Shown here piece after piece: positions 1 to 7,968 of a DNA stretch of 64,000 nucleotides. How positions within the stretch are numbered: position 1 is the stretch's first letter; each line of letters opens with the position of its first letter. Source of the DNA: Microbispora siamensis (GTDB lineage: Bacteria; Actinomycetota; Actinomycetes; Streptosporangiales; Streptosporangiaceae); assembly GCF_016863095.1 (NCBI RefSeq), contig NZ_BOOF01000030.1, positions 62,001 to 126,000 on the forward strand, written 5' to 3'. The position numbers and the translations under genes are program-made. Under the pieces are notes generated by a model that was not told the DNA's origin, searched no databases, and saw nothing but the letters and a program-made list of their open reading frames with translations.

Positions 1-233
1 GGCAGGTCGATGTGCGCGTGGTATCCCCCGGCGAGCAGCATGGGGACCACCACGACCGGTCCCGCCACCCGCGACAGCACGTCGGACAGCAGCGGCGCGC
101 TGATCTCCAGGAAAGCGAGTTCGACCGGCGCGCCGGGCCGGGCGCGGCGCACCCGGGCCGCCAGGGAGTCCATGACCGACTCCCAGTGGCCGCTGCGCGC
201 CCCGTGCGCGGCCATCACCAGAGTCGGGGTCAC
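1..233 (-). CDS. CbiX/SirB-type sirohydrochlorin chelatase, partial (3' end outside window)
   Basis: The visible 77 codons begin at a GTG that overlaps the stop of the HemD-like gene by four bases (GTGA). The N-terminus has a short beta strand followed by AAHGARSG, and further on GYHAHIDL. These are the metal-binding histidine regions of class II chelatases of the CbiX/SirB family, which insert Fe or Co into sirohydrochlorin. As the last visible gene of a nitrite reductase operon it most likely supplies siroheme to NirB (inference). The C-terminal half is missing, so a single-domain chelatase cannot be distinguished from a fused form. Confidence 0.8.
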   Translation of the reverse strand, partial: MTPTLVMAAHGARSGHWESVMDSLAARVRRARPGAPVELAFLEISAPLLSDVLSRVAGPVVVVPMLLAGGYHAHIDL

Positions 234-1408
234 CGCTCGTCCCGGCCACAGGCGAGGCGGTAGCCGCGCTTGACGACGGTCTCGACGATGCCCGAGGGGC
301 CGAGCGCCCGGCGCAGGCGGGTGATGGCCATCTCGACCGCGTGCTCGGCCGAGTCGCGGGAGGGGCCGCCGGGCAGCACGACCCGCAGGTCGGCCCGGTT
401 CACCACGTGCCCGGGACGCTCGGCGAGCCGCTTGAGCACGGCCATCGGGGCGGGCGGCAGCGGCTTGAGCTCGCCGTCGACCACCACGGCGTGGCCGCGG
501 ATCTCCAGCTCGTGCCCGCCGGCGACGAGCCGCGTGACGCCGCTTTCCGGCAGGTGGCGGGCGAGGGTCCGGGCGAGCGCGCCGAGGCGGGCCCGGTCGG
601 GCTGGACGACCGGCACGCCGCGCTGGGTCAGCGGCCCGGCCGTGACCGGGCCCACGCAGGCCGCGACCACGCGGGTGCCGAACGCGGCGAGCAGCGCGTC
701 CTCCAGCCCGTCGGCGCGGGCGGCGCCCAGCATGGCCAGCACGGCGGGCGCGCTGGTGAAGGCCACCGCGTCCACCGAGCCGGTGATCGCCTGGCTGATC
801 AGGCGGCGCAGCGGCGAGGTGTCGCGGTAGGGCAGCCACCGGTAGACCGGCACCTCGATCACCTCGGCCCCCGCCTCCCGCAGCGCCGCGACGAAGCCGT
901 CGAGCGGCTCGCCGTGCAGTTGCACGGCGATGCGGCGGCCGTGCAGGTCCTGCGCGAGCAGGTACTCCTTGACCTCCTCGCACGACTCGGTGGCCGGCGT
1001 CCAGAAGTCCACCAGGCCGGCCGCGCGTACGGCCCCGCGCGCCTTGGGGCCGCGGGCGAGCAGCCGCGCGCCGCCCAGGTGCGCGTTCAGGTCGGCGGCC
1101 AGGCCCCAGCCCTCCGCCGCCGCCATCCACCCGCGGAACCCCACGCCCGTGGTGATGACCACGTCGTCGACGGGCGCCTCCAGGCAGGCCCGGGTGGCGG
1201 CGAGCAGCCCGGCGTCCTCCGCGAGCGGCACGATGCGGATCGCGGGCGCCCGCACGACCCGGGCGCCCCGCCGTTCGAGGAGCGCGGCCAGCTCCTCGCT
1301 GCGGCGGGTCGCCGTCACCCCGATCGTGAACCCGGCCAGCGCGTCCGGCGCCGTCTCCAGGCTCATCGGGGCACCGTCCACGAGTGCGGGGTCCACCAGC
1401 GCGGTCAT
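230..1408 (-). CDS. Uroporphyrinogen-III synthase-like protein fused to a winged-helix DNA-binding domain (NnaR-like)
   Basis: Protein of 392 residues. Residues about 25-285 form a HemD (uroporphyrinogen-III synthase) fold of two alternating lobes, with ITTGVGFRGW and FTSAPAV strand-loop segments. Residues about 300-388 form an OmpR/PhoB-type winged helix, with the recognition-helix region around AVEMAITRLRRALG and a wing near VVKRGYRLA. The ATG at 1408 was chosen because it overlaps the NirD stop as ATGA; a further upstream start would run into nirD. The same architecture is known in Streptomyces NnaR, a co-regulator of nitrate/nitrite assimilation genes. Its place between nirD and a chelatase gene fits either a siroheme precursor enzyme or a regulator of this operon; which activity survives is not visible. 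Confidence 0.85.
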   Translation of the reverse strand: MTALVDPALVDGAPMSLETAPDALAGFTIGVTATRRSEELAALLERRGARVVRAPAIRIVPLAEDAGLLAATRACLEAPVDDVVITTGVGFRGWMAAAEGWGLAADLNAHLGGARLLARGPKARGAVRAAGLVDFWTPATESCEEVKEYLLAQDLHGRRIAVQLHGEPLDGFVAALREAGAEVIEVPVYRWLPYRDTSPLRRLISQAITGSVDAVAFTSAPAVLAMLGAARADGLEDALLAAFGTRVVAACVGPVTAGPLTQRGVPVVQPDRARLGALARTLARHLPESGVTRLVAGGHELEIRGHAVVVDGELKPLPPAPMAVLKRLAERPGHVVNRADLRVVLPGGPSRDSAEHAVEMAITRLRRALGPSGIVETVVKRGYRLACGRDER

Positions 1409-1761
1409 ACCACGCTCACCTCCACGGTTCCGTCGGTGACTCGAATGGGATAGGTCGGTACGGCGACGCCCGGGTCGTCCGCGCACACGCCCGTCACCAG
1501 CGAGAACACCTGCTTGTGCATGGGCGAGGCCACGGTCGGCTCGCCGTTCCTGGTGCCGACGATGCCCCGGGACATCACGTACGCCCCGCTGAACGGGTCG
1601 AGGTTGCCCAGGGCGTACAGGGCGCCGTCGAAGGTGCGGAAGACCGCCACCTGCCGGTCGCCGACGAGCACCGCCGCGCCCCGCTCGGGCAGCAGGTCGG
1701 TGTAGGAGCAGACCGGGGTCCAGTGGCCGGCAAGGGCCGGGGTCTCGTCGAGGATGGTCAT
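1405..1761 (-). CDS. nirD: Nitrite reductase (NAD(P)H) small subunit NirD
   Basis: A 118-residue protein with a Rieske-like beta fold (LVGDRQVAVFRTFDGALYAL, then ASPMHKQVFSLVTG). It lacks the two Cys-His pairs of true Rieske proteins, as is usual for NirD. NirD partners NirB in the six-electron reduction of nitrite to ammonium in the cytoplasm. The ATG at 1761 overlaps the nirB stop as ATGA, and the gene ends in an ATGA overlap with the HemD-like gene, so it is tightly coupled on both sides. The length is normal for the family. Confidence 0.93.
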   Translation of the reverse strand: MTILDETPALAGHWTPVCSYTDLLPERGAAVLVGDRQVAVFRTFDGALYALGNLDPFSGAYVMSRGIVGTRNGEPTVASPMHKQVFSLVTGVCADDPGVAVPTYPIRVTDGTVEVSVV

Positions 1762-4229
1762 GTGCGGGTCACCTCCAGTGGGATAAGCACCGGCTTGATC
1801 TGGTCGCGCTCGGTCTCGAAGGAGATCGAGGGGTCGGGAACGCCGGGGGCGTTGACGAAGCTGACGAAGCGGCGCAGCTTGTCGGGGTCCTCGATGGTGG
1901 CGCGCCACTCGTCGACGTACGTGGACACGTGCCGCTCCATCTGCGCGTCGAGTTCCGCGCAGATGCCGAGCGAGTCCTCCATGATCACCTCACGGAGGTA
2001 GTCGAGCCCGCCGTCCAGGTTCTCCAGCCACGCGGCGGTGCGCTGGAGCCGGTCGGCGGTGCGGATGTAGAACATCAGGAACCTGTCGATGGTCCTGACC
2101 AGGTCGTCGGTGGACAGGTCGGACGCGAGCAGGTCGGCGTGGCGGGGCTTGAAGCCGCCGTTGCCGCCCACGTAGAGGTTCCAGCCCTGCTCGGTCGCGA
2201 TGATGCCGAAGTCCTTCGACCGGGCCTCGGCGCACTCCCTGGCGCAGCCGGAGACGGCCGACTTCAGCTTGTGCGGCGAGCGCAGGCCCCGGTAGCGCAG
2301 CTCCAGGGCGATGGCCAGGCCCACCGAGTCCTGCACGCCGTAGCGGCACCAGGTGGATCCGACGCAGGACTTCACCGTCCGCAGCGCCTTGCCGTACGCG
2401 TGGCCGGACTCGAAGCCGGCGTCGACGAGGCGGCGCCAGATGGCGGGCAGCTGCTCGACCCGGGCCCCGAGCAGGTCGATGCGCTGCGCTCCGGTGATCT
2501 TCGTGTAGAGCCCGAACTCGCGGGCCACCTCGCCGATCACGATGAGCTTGTCCGGGGTGATCTCGCCGCCCGGGATGCGCGGGACGACCGAGTAGGTGCC
2601 GTTCTTCTGGATGTTGGCCAGGAACTGGTCGTTGGTGTCCTGCAGCGCGGCCTGCTCGCCGTCGAGGATGTGGCCGCGGCCGAGGGAGGCGAGGATCGAG
2701 GCGACCGCGGGTTTGCAGATGTCGCAGCCGCGGCCGGTCCCGTGCTCGGCGATGAGCTGGGAGAACGTCGTGATCCCCCGGACGTTGACGATGTCGAACA
2801 GCTCGGCCCTGCTGTGCGGAAAGTGCTCGCACAGCGCCTTGCCGACGTCGACGCCCGACTTCACCAGGATCTGCTTGAGCATCGGCACGCAGCTTCCGCA
2901 GGTGGTGCCGGCCCGGGTGCAGTCCTTGATGCCCTGCACGTCGGTCAGGCCCTTATCGGCGATGGCCGCGCAGATCCTGCCCTTGGTGACGTTGTTGCAG
3001 GAGCAGACCTGCGCGTCGTCGGGCAGGTCGACCGATGCCTTGCCCGCGCCGGCGAACAGCAGGTCGCTCGGCGCGCCGGGCAGCGGCTTGCCGACGAACG
3101 GCCGCAGCGCGTTGTACGGCGAGGCGTCGCCGACGCAGATGCCGCCGAGCAGGGTCGTGGCGTCGTCGCTGATGAACAGCCGCTTGTAGACGCCGCCCAC
3201 GGGGTCCATGTAGGTGACGTCGAGCGCGCCCGACATGGCCCCGAACTGCGCGACCTCCACGCCCATCAGCTTGAGCTTCGTGGACATGTCGGCGCCGGTG
3301 AAGGCCGCGGACCCGTCCAGGATGCGCTCGGCGGCCACCTCCGCCTGCGTGTTGCAGGGCCCGACGAGGCCGTAGACCATCCCGCCGGCCAGGGCGCACT
3401 CGCCGATCGCGTAGATGTGCTCGTCGGAGGTGCGCATGCCCTCGTCGACCACGATGCCGCCGCGCTCTCCGACCTCCAGGCCGCAGTCGCGGGCGAGCTC
3501 GTCGCGCGGCCGGATGCCGGCGGAGAAGACGACGACCTGCGCCTCGATCGCCTCGCCGTCGGGCTTGACGAGCGACGTGACCCGGCCGTCGGGGCCGGCC
3601 TCGATCGAGCGCACGCCCGCGCCCGTGTGGATCGTCAGCCCGAGCCCCTCGATGTGCCCGCGCAGCACCGAGCCGCCGCCCTCGTCCACCTGGCGCGGCA
3701 TGAGCCAGCCGCTCATCTCGATGATGTGCGTGTCCAGGCCGAGCCCGCGCAAGGCGTCGGCCGCCTCAAGGCCGAGCAGGCCGCCGCCGATGACCACGCC
3801 CGCCCGGGCGTCCCGCGACGCGTCCCTGATGGCGTCCAGGTCGTCGATCGTCCGGTACACGAAGCAGCCCGGCAGGTCCCGGCCCGGCACCGGCGGCACG
3901 AACGGCGCCGACCCGGTGGCCAGCACCAGCACGTCGTACGGCTCGCTGTCGCCGGCGTCGGTGGTGACGGTGCGGTTCGCGCGGTCGATCGCGGTGACGC
4001 GGACGCCGGTCCTGAGCGTGACGCGGTCCGGAACCGGATAGGTGAGGTCCTCGACGCTCTTGCCGCTGAGGTAGGAGGTGAGCGCCACCCGGTCGTAGGC
4101 CGGGCGGGGCTCCTCCCCGAAAACGGTGACCGTCCCGTCGAAGCCCCGGCCGTCGAGCGTCTCGATCAGGCGGTGTGCCGCCGGGCCGTGTCCGACAACG
4201 ACGAGTCTCATGCGCTTACGGTCCCTCAT
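1758..4229 (-). CDS. nirB: Assimilatory nitrite reductase large subunit NirB
   Basis: An 823-residue siroheme nitrite reductase. The order of parts is: FAD/NAD-binding oxidoreductase with LVVVGHGPAA near residue 10 and a second dinucleotide fold around GVVIGGGLLGLEAAD; a BFD-type [2Fe-2S] region (CSCNNVTKG about 410, CTRAGTTCGSC about 437); a further CDIC pair about 510; and a ferredoxin-like plus siroheme/[4Fe-4S] domain with KSCVGSTWC about 620 and GCAREC about 655. These four cysteines ligate the cluster that bridges siroheme. The ATG at 4229 has a GGAGG-type ribosome site and overlaps the previous stop. A second ATG 18 bases on (4211) sits in a repeated copy of the same start region and gives the more standard N-terminus MRLVVVG, so the true start is uncertain. 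Confidence 0.95.
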   Translation of the reverse strand: MRDRKRMRLVVVGHGPAAHRLIETLDGRGFDGTVTVFGEEPRPAYDRVALTSYLSGKSVEDLTYPVPDRVTLRTGVRVTAIDRANRTVTTDAGDSEPYDVLVLATGSAPFVPPVPGRDLPGCFVYRTIDDLDAIRDASRDARAGVVIGGGLLGLEAADALRGLGLDTHIIEMSGWLMPRQVDEGGGSVLRGHIEGLGLTIHTGAGVRSIEAGPDGRVTSLVKPDGEAIEAQVVVFSAGIRPRDELARDCGLEVGERGGIVVDEGMRTSDEHIYAIGECALAGGMVYGLVGPCNTQAEVAAERILDGSAAFTGADMSTKLKLMGVEVAQFGAMSGALDVTYMDPVGGVYKRLFISDDATTLLGGICVGDASPYNALRPFVGKPLPGAPSDLLFAGAGKASVDLPDDAQVCSCNNVTKGRICAAIADKGLTDVQGIKDCTRAGTTCGSCVPMLKQILVKSGVDVGKALCEHFPHSRAELFDIVNVRGITTFSQLIAEHGTGRGCDICKPAVASILASLGRGHILDGEQAALQDTNDQFLANIQKNGTYSVVPRIPGGEITPDKLIVIGEVAREFGLYTKITGAQRIDLLGARVEQLPAIWRRLVDAGFESGHAYGKALRTVKSCVGSTWCRYGVQDSVGLAIALELRYRGLRSPHKLKSAVSGCARECAEARSKDFGIIATEQGWNLYVGGNGGFKPRHADLLASDLSTDDLVRTIDRFLMFYIRTADRLQRTAAWLENLDGGLDYLREVIMEDSLGICAELDAQMERHVSTYVDEWRATIEDPDKLRRFVSFVNAPGVPDPSISFETERDQIKPVLIPLEVTRT

Positions 4230-4238
4230 GCGCTTACG
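4207..4238. repeat. Duplicated 14-bp start region of nirB
   Basis: The 14-mer CTCATGCGCTTACG occurs at 4207-4220 and again at 4225-4238, an exact direct repeat with an 18-bp period. On the coding (minus) strand each copy contains an ATG in the nirB frame, so the gene has two in-frame starts six codons apart. The outer copy also carries the stop codon of the upstream gene. Confidence 0.9.
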
Positions 4239-5635
4239 CCCTCCTGCTCACACAGCCAGCCGACGATGCCCTCGACCGCGTCGCGACAGCTCCCGCAGCC
4301 GGTGGTGGCCCTCGTCGCGGCGGCCACGGCCTCCACGTCCCGCGCGCCGGACTCCCAGCACGCCCTGATCTGGCCCTTCGTCACGTTGTTGCACTGACAG
4401 ACCCGGGCCGAATCCGGCATCCGAGTGGGGCTGTCGGCCACCGCCGCGCCGCCCACGCCCGCGAGATCGGGGAACAGCAGCCCGGTGCGGTCGCCGGGCA
4501 GGGGACCTCCCCGGTCGAAGAGCTGGGTCAGCGTGCCCACCGCGGAGGTCTCGCCCAGCAGGATCGCGCCGACCAACCGGCCGTCCCGGATGACGAGTTT
4601 GCGGTAGGTGCCCTTGTGCCGGTGGGAGAAGCGGACGATCTCCGCCTCGTCCTCCGTCAGCTGGGTCTCCCCCATCGCCGCGAGCTCCACGCTCCTGGCC
4701 TTCAGCCGGGTGACCAGCCGCGAGCCCCGGTAGCGCGCGCCCTTGTCGGCGCCTGTGACGAGGTCGGCCACGACCGACGCCTGCTCCCAGCCGGGGGCGA
4801 CCAGTCCGTAGACCCGGCCGGCGTGCTGGGCGCACTCCCCGATCGCGAAGATCGACGGGTCGTCGGTGCGCAGCTCGTCGTCCACGACGACGCCGCGCTC
4901 GACCTCCAGCCCCGCGTCCCGGGCGAGCCCGACGACCGGGCGCACGCCGCAGGCGAGCACGACCAGATCGGCGTCGATCAGCTCGCCGTCGGCGAGTTCG
5001 ACGTGCCGCTCCCGGATCGCGCTCACGGTGACGCCGGTGCGGATGGCGACGCCGAGCGCGCCGAGCGTCTCGCGGAGGATGAGCCCGGCCTCCTCGTCGA
5101 GCTGGCGCTCCATCAGGTGCCCGGCCAGGTGCAGCAGCGTCACCGGGACGCCCCGGCCGGCCAGGCCGCGCGCCGCCTCGATGCCGAGCAGCCCGCCGCC
5201 GACCACGACCGCGCTGCGCGCGCTCGCGGCGGCCTCCCTGATCCGCTCGCAGTCGTCCAGCGTGCGGAACGCCGTCGCCCGCTCCACGCCGGGGATCGGC
5301 GGGACGACCGGCTCGCTGCCCGTGGCGAGCACGAGCACGTCGTACGGCTCTCGCGTCCCGTCGGCGGCGACCACCGTCTGGCAGTCCCGGTCGATCGCGG
5401 TGACCGCGACACCGAGGCGGGCGGTCACGCCGTGGTCGGCGTACCAGCGCGGGTCGAGGAGCCGGACCTGGTCCGGGCTCGACGTGCCGGCCACCACGTT
5501 CGACAGCAGGACCCGGTTGTACGGCTGCCACGCCTCGGCGCCGAACACCGTGATCTTCACGTCCTTGTCCCGGGCGCGGACCTCGCTCACCAGGCGCGAG
5601 CCCGCCATCCCGTTCCCCACCACGACGAGCCTCAC
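4226..5635 (-). CDS. Nitrate reductase electron-transfer subunit: FAD-dependent oxidoreductase with BFD-like [2Fe-2S] domain
   Basis: A 469-residue homologue of the N-terminal half of NirB. It starts with GTG (LVVVGNGMAGSR, FAD site), has a second Rossmann motif VVVGGGLLGIEAARG about 150, FAIGECAQHAGRVYGL about 280, and a C-terminal BFD-type cluster site CQCNNVTKG about 415 and TTGCGSC about 447. It lacks the siroheme domain, so it cannot itself reduce nitrite. Located between the molybdopterin subunit and nirB with GTGA and ATGA overlaps, it most likely passes electrons from NAD(P)H to the nitrate reductase, the role of Bacillus NasB and Klebsiella NasC; those conflicting names are why no symbol is given. 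Resemblance to NirB suggests an old duplication. Confidence 0.85.
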   Translation of the reverse strand: MRLVVVGNGMAGSRLVSEVRARDKDVKITVFGAEAWQPYNRVLLSNVVAGTSSPDQVRLLDPRWYADHGVTARLGVAVTAIDRDCQTVVAADGTREPYDVLVLATGSEPVVPPIPGVERATAFRTLDDCERIREAAASARSAVVVGGGLLGIEAARGLAGRGVPVTLLHLAGHLMERQLDEEAGLILRETLGALGVAIRTGVTVSAIRERHVELADGELIDADLVVLACGVRPVVGLARDAGLEVERGVVVDDELRTDDPSIFAIGECAQHAGRVYGLVAPGWEQASVVADLVTGADKGARYRGSRLVTRLKARSVELAAMGETQLTEDEAEIVRFSHRHKGTYRKLVIRDGRLVGAILLGETSAVGTLTQLFDRGGPLPGDRTGLLFPDLAGVGGAAVADSPTRMPDSARVCQCNNVTKGQIRACWESGARDVEAVAAATRATTGCGSCRDAVEGIVGWLCEQEGVSA

Positions 5636-7794
5636 GCGACACGCTCCCCGTCTTCCGCGCACCGCTCGATCGCGGCGGCGCAGACCTTGAACTCCGGCAT
5701 CCGCGACACCGGGTCGAGCGCCGGATTGGTGAGCAGGTTGACGCCCTCCCAGTGGAACGGCATGAACAGCGTGTCCGGCCGGATCGAGGCGTTCACGCGG
5801 GCCACGCCCTCGGCGGCGCCCCGGCGGCTGCGCACCCGGACGCGGTCGCCGGGGGCGACGCCCAGCCGCTCCGCGAGGTCTGGGTGCAGCTCCACGAACA
5901 CCTCGGGCGACGCCTGCGTGAGCGGGCGGATGCGGCGCGTCTGCGCCCCCGACTGGTAGTGGGCGAGCACCCGCCCCGACGTCAGGTAGAGCGGGAACTC
6001 CTCGTCCACGTCCTCGGCGGGCGGACGGTGGTCCACCGGCACCAGGCGGGCCCGGCCGTCGGGAGTGGCGAAGCCGTCCAGGAACGGCCGCGGGGTCCCG
6101 GGGTGTGGATCGGAGTGGGGGTCCCCCGCCGTCTCGGGACACGGCCAGAACACACCGGTCTCGGCCGCGATCCGCTCGTAGGTGATGCCGGAGTAGTCGG
6201 CGACGCCCCCGGCCGAGGCCCGGCGCAGCTCGTCGAAGACCGTGCGCGGGTCGGCGGGGAACTTCTCGCCGCAGCCGAGCCGCTCGGCCAGCCCGTGAAG
6301 GATCTCCAGGTCGCTGCGCGCGCCCGGCGGCGGCGCTGCGGCCTGGCGGCGCAGCAGGACCCGGCCCTCCAGGTTCGTCATCGTGCCCGCCTCCTCGGCC
6401 CACTGCGTCGTGGGGAGCACGACGTCGGCCATGGCCGCGGTCTCCGACAGCACGAAGTCGGAGACCACGAGCAGGTCGAGCGCGTCCAGCCGCCGGGCGA
6501 CGTGCCCGGCGCGCGGCGCGGAGACGACGGGGTTGGAGCCGAACAGCAGCAGCGCCCTCGGTCCCTCCGGCGTGCCGAGCGCGTCCAGCAGCTCGTACGC
6601 GGACCGGCCGCGGCCGGGCAGGCCGGCGGGGTCGATCCCCCAGACGGCCGCGACGTGCGCCCGCGCCGCCGGGTCGTCGATCTTCCGGTAGCCGGGGAGC
6701 TGGTCGGCCTTCTGGCCGTGCTCCCTGCCGCCCTGGCCGTTGCCCTGGCCGGTCACGCAGCCGTAGCCGGAGCCCTCACGGCCGGGCAGCCCGAGGGTGA
6801 GCGCCAGGTTGACGAACGCGGTGACCGTGTCGGTGCCCTTGGCGTGCTGTTCTGCGCCCCGGCCGGTCAGCACCATCGCGCGCTCCGCCTCCCCGAGGAT
6901 CCGTACGGCCTCGCGCATCTGCGCGACCGGGACGCCGGTGACGCGCTCCACCCGCTCGGGCCACCAGGCCGACACGGAGGTGCGCACCTCCTCGAAGCCG
7001 GTCGTGCGGGCGGCCAGGTAGTCCAGGTCGGCGTACCCCTCGGCGATCGCGATGTGCAGCAGGCCGAGCGCGAGCGCGAGGTCGGTGCCCGGGGTGACCT
7101 GCAGGTGCAGGTCGGCCATCTTGGCGGTCTGGGTGAGGCGCGGGTCGACGACGACGAGCCGGCCGCCTCCGGAGCGCATCGCGGTCAGGTGCCGTACGAA
7201 GGGGGGCATGGTCTCGGCGACGTTGCCCCCGGCGAACAGGACGGCACCGGCACGGGCGATGTCGGTGATGGGGAACGGCAGCCCCCGGTCCATGCCGAAG
7301 GCCCGGTTGACCGCAGCCGCCGCCGAGGACATGCAGAACCTGCCGTTGTAGTCGATCTGGCTGGTCCGCAGCGCGACCCGGGCGAACTTGCCGAGCTGGT
7401 AGGCCTTCTCGTTGGTCAGCCCGCCGCCGCCGAACACCGCCACGGCGTCCGGCCCGTGCTCCGCCCTGATGGCCTCGATCCGGGCCGCGACGTGGTCGAG
7501 CGCCTCGTCCCAGCTCACCGGGCTGCCGTGCAGCAGCGGGGTGGTGAGCCGGTCCGGCGAGGTCAGCAGCTCCGCCGCCGTCCAGCCCTTCTGGCACAGG
7601 CCGCCGGCGTTGGCCGGGATGTCCTCACGCGGGGTGATCTCGCCCTTCCCGACGTACATGCCGCACTGGAGCGCGCAGTACGGGCAGTGGGTGGCCGAGC
7701 CCACGGTCGTGCCCACGGCGGCCTGTGACATCACAGGATCGGGAGCGTGTAGTGAGATCGGCATGGATCCGATGGTGCTGACAGGCGGTTTCAC
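5632..7794 (-). CDS. nasA: Assimilatory nitrate reductase catalytic subunit (molybdopterin, [4Fe-4S])
   Basis: A 720-residue molybdopterin oxidoreductase. The N-terminal [4Fe-4S] ligands are visible as HCPYCALQC (Cys 37, 40, 44) and GGLCQKG (Cys 67). They are followed by the large Mo-bisMGD domains, including FCMSSAAAAVNRAFGMDRG and GSNPVVSAPRAGHV, and a C-terminal molydopterin-dinucleotide-binding domain near LYLTSGRVLAHYQSG. It reduces nitrate to nitrite in the cytoplasm. It lacks a fused BFD domain, consistent with the separate partner gene downstream. The GTG at 7794 has an AAGGGA ribosome site seven bases upstream; an internal ATG at 7764 lacks one. It begins an operon running through nirB, nirD and the HemD-like gene. 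Confidence 0.93.
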   Translation of the reverse strand: MKPPVSTIGSMPISLHAPDPVMSQAAVGTTVGSATHCPYCALQCGMYVGKGEITPREDIPANAGGLCQKGWTAAELLTSPDRLTTPLLHGSPVSWDEALDHVAARIEAIRAEHGPDAVAVFGGGGLTNEKAYQLGKFARVALRTSQIDYNGRFCMSSAAAAVNRAFGMDRGLPFPITDIARAGAVLFAGGNVAETMPPFVRHLTAMRSGGGRLVVVDPRLTQTAKMADLHLQVTPGTDLALALGLLHIAIAEGYADLDYLAARTTGFEEVRTSVSAWWPERVERVTGVPVAQMREAVRILGEAERAMVLTGRGAEQHAKGTDTVTAFVNLALTLGLPGREGSGYGCVTGQGNGQGGREHGQKADQLPGYRKIDDPAARAHVAAVWGIDPAGLPGRGRSAYELLDALGTPEGPRALLLFGSNPVVSAPRAGHVARRLDALDLLVVSDFVLSETAAMADVVLPTTQWAEEAGTMTNLEGRVLLRRQAAAPPPGARSDLEILHGLAERLGCGEKFPADPRTVFDELRRASAGGVADYSGITYERIAAETGVFWPCPETAGDPHSDPHPGTPRPFLDGFATPDGRARLVPVDHRPPAEDVDEEFPLYLTSGRVLAHYQSGAQTRRIRPLTQASPEVFVELHPDLAERLGVAPGDRVRVRSRRGAAEGVARVNASIRPDTLFMPFHWEGVNLLTNPALDPVSRMPEFKVCAAAIERCAEDGERVA

Positions 7795-7825
7795 CGCTGG
7801 GTCCCTTCTGTTACCGCTGTGCTAC
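7788..7825 (-). promoter_or_regulatory. Candidate GlnR-type operator upstream of the nitrate reductase gene
   Basis: Read on the minus strand, four pentamers GTAGC, GTAAC, GACCC and GAAAC follow each other at exactly 11-bp intervals (blocks at 7821-7825, 7810-7814, 7799-7803, 7788-7792). The known actinobacterial GlnR consensus is GTnAC and GAAAC half-sites separated by six bases. Two blocks match fully and two partly. The last block overlaps the GTG start, which is an unusual position for an activator, so this is tentative. Confidence 0.35.
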
Positions 7826-7924
7826 AAGGCGCCAACCGCGCTAACTTCGGCGAGCGCGGCGTGTGAGAGACCCCGTCGTCTCGAAAGCTCACTTGTGCTG
7901 TCGCCGCTCGTGAGGCATGAGTCC

Positions 7925-7955
7925 GGAAAAAGGCGGGCGCCGCGCGGGCGCCCGC
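7925..7955 (-). terminator. Intrinsic terminator after narK
   Basis: On the minus strand a 9-bp perfect stem (GCGGGCGCC / GGCGCCCGC, 7933-7955, 5-base loop) is followed directly by CTTTTT. It lies 13 bases past the narK stop, so narK is probably transcribed separately from the reductase operon. Confidence 0.75.
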
Positions 7956-7968
7956 GAGAGGCCGCGTC

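Noticed and set aside
1929..4397. Long plus-strand open frame of 822 codons opposite nirB
   Set aside because: Composition is Arg/Ala/Asp-rich with no domain; it is the high-GC shadow of nirB, whose cofactor motifs are unmistakable.
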